From: Planctomycetaceae bacterium
Lineage (GTDB): Bacteria > Planctomycetota > Phycisphaerae > Phycisphaerales > SM1A02
Assembly (NCBI GenBank): GCA_027488415.1
Contig: JAIYBS010000021.1
Coordinates: 1 to 6,000, forward strand
Direction of reading: 5' to 3'
Length of the DNA: 6,000 nt
Numbering within the stretch: position 1 is the stretch's first letter; each line of letters starts with the position of its first letter. The translations under genes were made by a program, and so were the position numbers. Positions 4,656 through 6,000 of the stretch are shown one piece after another. Below the pieces are notes generated by a model. The model did no database searches. It worked only from the letters and a program-made list of their open reading frames with translations, and had not been told where the DNA came from.

Positions 4656-6000
4656 ATGCCTGATGGATTTCTCCAGAGAAACGCTCGTCCCATGGCTCTT
4701 GCCGTGCTCTTCGGGGTCGTTGGGCTCACAAGTGGGCCAGCGCGTGCGGTCCCGTCTCTCTTTCGGTCTGATAACCCGCCGAGCGCGCCCCTGACGCCTC
4801 TCGCCAACCCGGCAAAGGACGGCCTCGAGCCCGCTCCCCTCACCTTCGAGCCACTCGGCATGCGGTTTCGGCCGCCCGCCGGCAGCATCATGCGGAGCGA
4901 GGGCTCCGGCAAGTCGGCGACCTGGGTGATCTCCGAGAAGGCGGACCCGCCGCGGTTCATCCTGCGCGTGTCGAAGCTCTACGCGCAGGAAGCGACGAGC
5001 ACGCCCGCGGCGCAGATCGACGCCTACGTGAAGGCGGTCAGCGAGCGACCGTCGCCGAACGCGGTCTTCTCGGTTCGGAGCCGCCAGGAGTTCGAGCTCG
5101 GCGGACGACCCGCTGCGCTTCTCTACACCTCGCTCCGCGAGGGCGAGGGAGAGGACGAGGTCTCCGCCGTGCAGGGCTACTTCATCCTGCAGGTCGCGCC
5201 GAACGAGTTCGTCGTGGTGTCGAGCCTGCTCGCCGACGCCGACTACGCGGGCACGCACCCGATCCTCGAGCGATCGTTCCGCACGATGGAGATCCTCGAC
5301 CCCGAGTCGATCGCCGCCGCGCGGGCCGCGCGCATGGGTCGTGGCGAGCACCTCCTCGACGGACTCGACGAGGAGGCGCTCCGCCGCGCGCTCGACCCCG
5401 TCGGCAAGGACGGCGCTCTGCCGCCGCCGCGCTGGTACCGCATCAGCCGCGTCGACCCGAACGGCGAGGTCGCAGAGGTCGGCTACATGACCGTCACCGC
5501 GATCGATGCCGTGCAGGGTGCGGCGAACCCCGACCGAACCGAGAAGGAATGGACGAAGGAGGAGCGCGAGCGGGGCCTCCTCGTGCGCGTGCAGCTTCGG
5601 ACGCTGCTCGACGCGACCGGGACCTCGGTGAGCGACACCGACGCCCGCTACTGGGTTCGCTGGGATCGCGCGCGCGAGTTCTGGACGGTGCGCAGCACCG
5701 CCCGGAAGGGACGCACCACGAGGACGTCGGCGCAGCTCGGCATCCGCAATGCCCCCAGCGCGGGTACCCCGAGGCCGATGCTCGAGGTCACCGAGGTCTC
5801 GCAGTCCGAGGCCGCGGCCGAGCCGCGCCGCTGGACGGTGCCCGATCGCGGCTACCTCTCGCAGGCCGAGTCGTTCGTGCTCTCGCGGCTGCTTCCGCGC
5901 GCGACCGGGCCGACGGACTACGGCTTCTACTGGTTCGAGACCCGCAGCGGCCGGCTCACCCAGCGCGCCGACCTCCAGACGCCGGGCGCCGACGGCTTCG
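4656..6000 (+). CDS. Exported protein of unknown function, PsbP/DUF1795-like N-terminal domain possible; 3' end cut by window edge
   Basis: The frame stays open for 448 codons to the right edge. Residues 1-31 form a Sec signal peptide: QRNAR, then a hydrophobic core MALAVLFGVVGL (13-24) and an ARA cleavage site at 29-31, so the protein is probably periplasmic or outside the inner membrane. No lipobox cysteine is seen. A proline-rich linker follows (about 40-60). Residues about 60-213 run as alternating strands (LGMRFRPPAGSIM, RFILRVSK, GGRPAALLYTS, GYFILQVAPNEFVVVSS) and end ILERSFRTMEIL, the layout of the PsbP/Mog1/DUF1795 fold; this is inference. Residues 214-250 look helical and charged. 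From W260 a second beta-rich region starts (WYRISRV, GYMTVTAI, RYWVRWDRAREFWTVRS), and the end has TDYGFYWFETRSGRLTQRAD near W426. The start has GGAGA 9 bases upstream, with an in-frame TGA two codons before the ATG. I do not recognise the family; planctomycetes carry many such exported proteins. Confidence 0.85.
   Translation, partial: MPDGFLQRNARPMALAVLFGVVGLTSGPARAVPSLFRSDNPPSAPLTPLANPAKDGLEPAPLTFEPLGMRFRPPAGSIMRSEGSGKSATWVISEKADPPRFILRVSKLYAQEATSTPAAQIDAYVKAVSERPSPNAVFSVRSRQEFELGGRPAALLYTSLREGEGEDEVSAVQGYFILQVAPNEFVVVSSLLADADYAGTHPILERSFRTMEILDPESIAAARAARMGRGEHLLDGLDEEALRRALDPVGKDGALPPPRWYRISRVDPNGEVAEVGYMTVTAIDAVQGAANPDRTEKEWTKEERERGLLVRVQLRTLLDATGTSVSDTDARYWVRWDRAREFWTVRSTARKGRTTRTSAQLGIRNAPSAGTPRPMLEVTEVSQSEAAAEPRRWTVPDRGYLSQAESFVLSRLLPRATGPTDYGFYWFETRSGRLTQRADLQTPGADGF

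Noticed and set aside
4692..4694. Downstream ATG (codon 13) as the start of the exported protein
   Set aside because: Starting there would remove the basic n-region of the signal peptide, and the GGAGA site fits the ATG at 4656.
4572..5351. 259-codon minus-strand frame opposite the exported-protein gene
   Set aside because: The plus-strand frame has a signal peptide, a Shine-Dalgarno site and protein-like beta pattern; the minus frame is Arg/Gly-rich and crosses the rpsJ promoter.

Overview
The window is the 5' part of a bacterial S10 ribosomal-protein operon on the minus strand, plus a divergent secreted-protein gene on the plus strand. Reading the minus strand from its promoter, the order is rpsJ (S10), rplC (L3), rplD (L4), rplW (L23), rplB (L2), rpsS (S19), rplV (L22) and rpsC (S3). 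rpsC runs off the left edge. This is the canonical bacterial order. The protein sequences are clearly bacterial and GC-rich. The absence of fusA/tuf upstream of rpsJ, the S3 'GSIPLxTLxA' stretch, the L22 'QPKDRGR' loop and the style of the divergent secreted protein suggest a planctomycete, perhaps Phycisphaerae. That placement is a low-to-moderate confidence inference from recalled family features, not a database result.

Layout: positions 1-2475 hold the compact downstream part of the operon (rpsC, rplV, rpsS, rplB, rplW), with gaps of about 18-40 bases and mostly good Shine-Dalgarno sites. Positions 2476-4453 hold rplD, rplC and rpsJ, separated by two unusually long spacers of 196 and 132 bases. 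Both spacers contain hairpins, and the second also has a 13-base-period direct repeat. Positions 4454-4655 are the divergent intergenic region. It carries a good sigma70-type promoter for rpsJ (TTGACA, 16 bases, TATGCT), a leader hairpin, and a weaker plus-strand promoter candidate sharing the same -10 region. From 4656 to the right edge is one open frame for an exported protein of unknown function (448 codons visible, no stop reached).

The eight ribosomal genes are probably transcribed mainly from the one promoter near 4550-4575. L2, L3, L4, L22 and L23 are large-subunit components around the peptidyl-transferase centre and exit tunnel; S3, S10 and S19 form much of the small-subunit head. 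The points that stand out are local: an L2 in which the usual NPVD before HPHGGG is replaced, an L3 tip loop near the peptidyl-transferase centre that is about four residues longer than in E. coli, and RNA hairpins in the operon leader and spacers. Two of those hairpins have a G-U pair on the minus-strand RNA where the plus strand would have an A-C mismatch, consistent with a role in the operon mRNA. I see no mobile element, tRNA, rRNA, CRISPR array or new multi-gene system here.
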